A stretch of 22,409 nt of DNA from CAYTCZ01 sp964436315 (GTDB taxonomy: Bacteria; Actinomycetota; Thermoleophilia; Gaiellales; Gaiellaceae). Shown one piece after another: positions 22,399-22,409 of this stretch; position 1 is the stretch's first letter, and the number at the start of each line of letters is the position of its first letter. Made by a program: the position numbers and the translations under genes. The DNA lies in NCBI GenBank assembly GCA_964436315.1, contig CAYTCZ010000064.1:1-22409 (forward strand), written 5' to 3'. The notes beneath the pieces are model-generated. The model had not been told where the DNA came from. It ran no database searches and saw nothing but the letters and a program-made list of their open reading frames with translations.

Positions 22399-22409
22399 CG
22401 CTTCCCTGG

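Overview
The window is GC-rich and densely coded, with many GTG/TTG starts and 1-4 nt stop/start overlaps. Its core is the fhaA-fhaB-pstP-rodA-pbpA-pknB gene order typical of Actinomycetota, joined to ddl and a mycobacterial-type dcd. Together with a SufBDSU system, a NDUFA9-like epimerase and a DUF4446 protein, this suggests a deep-branching actinobacterium, possibly of the Thermoleophilia/Gaiellales kind. The phylum is well supported; the class is an inference.

Region 1 (1-7870, plus strand) is a SUF iron-sulfur assembly operon: sufB (3' part only), sufD, a TenA-family protein, a CtpE-like P-type ATPase, sufS, sufU, a Rieske ferredoxin and an O-methyltransferase. sufC is absent and presumably lies upstream. 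SufS takes sulfur from cysteine, SufU relays it, SufB/SufD (with SufC) form the scaffold, and the Rieske protein is a plausible client. The sufB/sufD junction is split by about 200 bp of palindromic repeats, flanked by two near-identical copies of the junction itself.

Region 2 (7871-8235) is the only long gene-free stretch. It holds a long hairpin behind the SUF operon. On the minus strand it holds a compact transcription unit with a plausible promoter, a 5' hairpin with a very extended Shine-Dalgarno-like sequence, a long stem, a loop-to-tail pseudoknot and a strong terminator hairpin. I read it as a structured noncoding RNA gene, possibly also encoding a 13-residue peptide. It is the most interesting item here.

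Region 3 (8236-20591, minus strand) is the cell-wall growth and Ser/Thr phosphorylation cluster. In transcription order: a kinase with a multi-pass membrane C-terminus, FhaA, FhaB, PP2C phosphatase PstP, SEDS glycosyltransferase RodA, transpeptidase PbpA, PASTA kinase PknB with an unusual Pro/Glu-rich tail, D-Ala-D-Ala ligase, dCTP deaminase, a NAD-binding epimerase and a small lipoprotein. Kinase, phosphatase and FHA readers would regulate the RodA-PbpA synthase, and Ddl supplies the dipeptide for its substrate. A 28-bp perfect palindrome separates ddl from dcd.

Region 4 (20592-22398, plus strand) starts at a divergent intergenic region and carries a single-pass membrane protein with an extracytoplasmic helical region and a CARDB-like domain, then a DUF4446 protein. 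The helical region resembles that of the lipoprotein at the other end of region 3.
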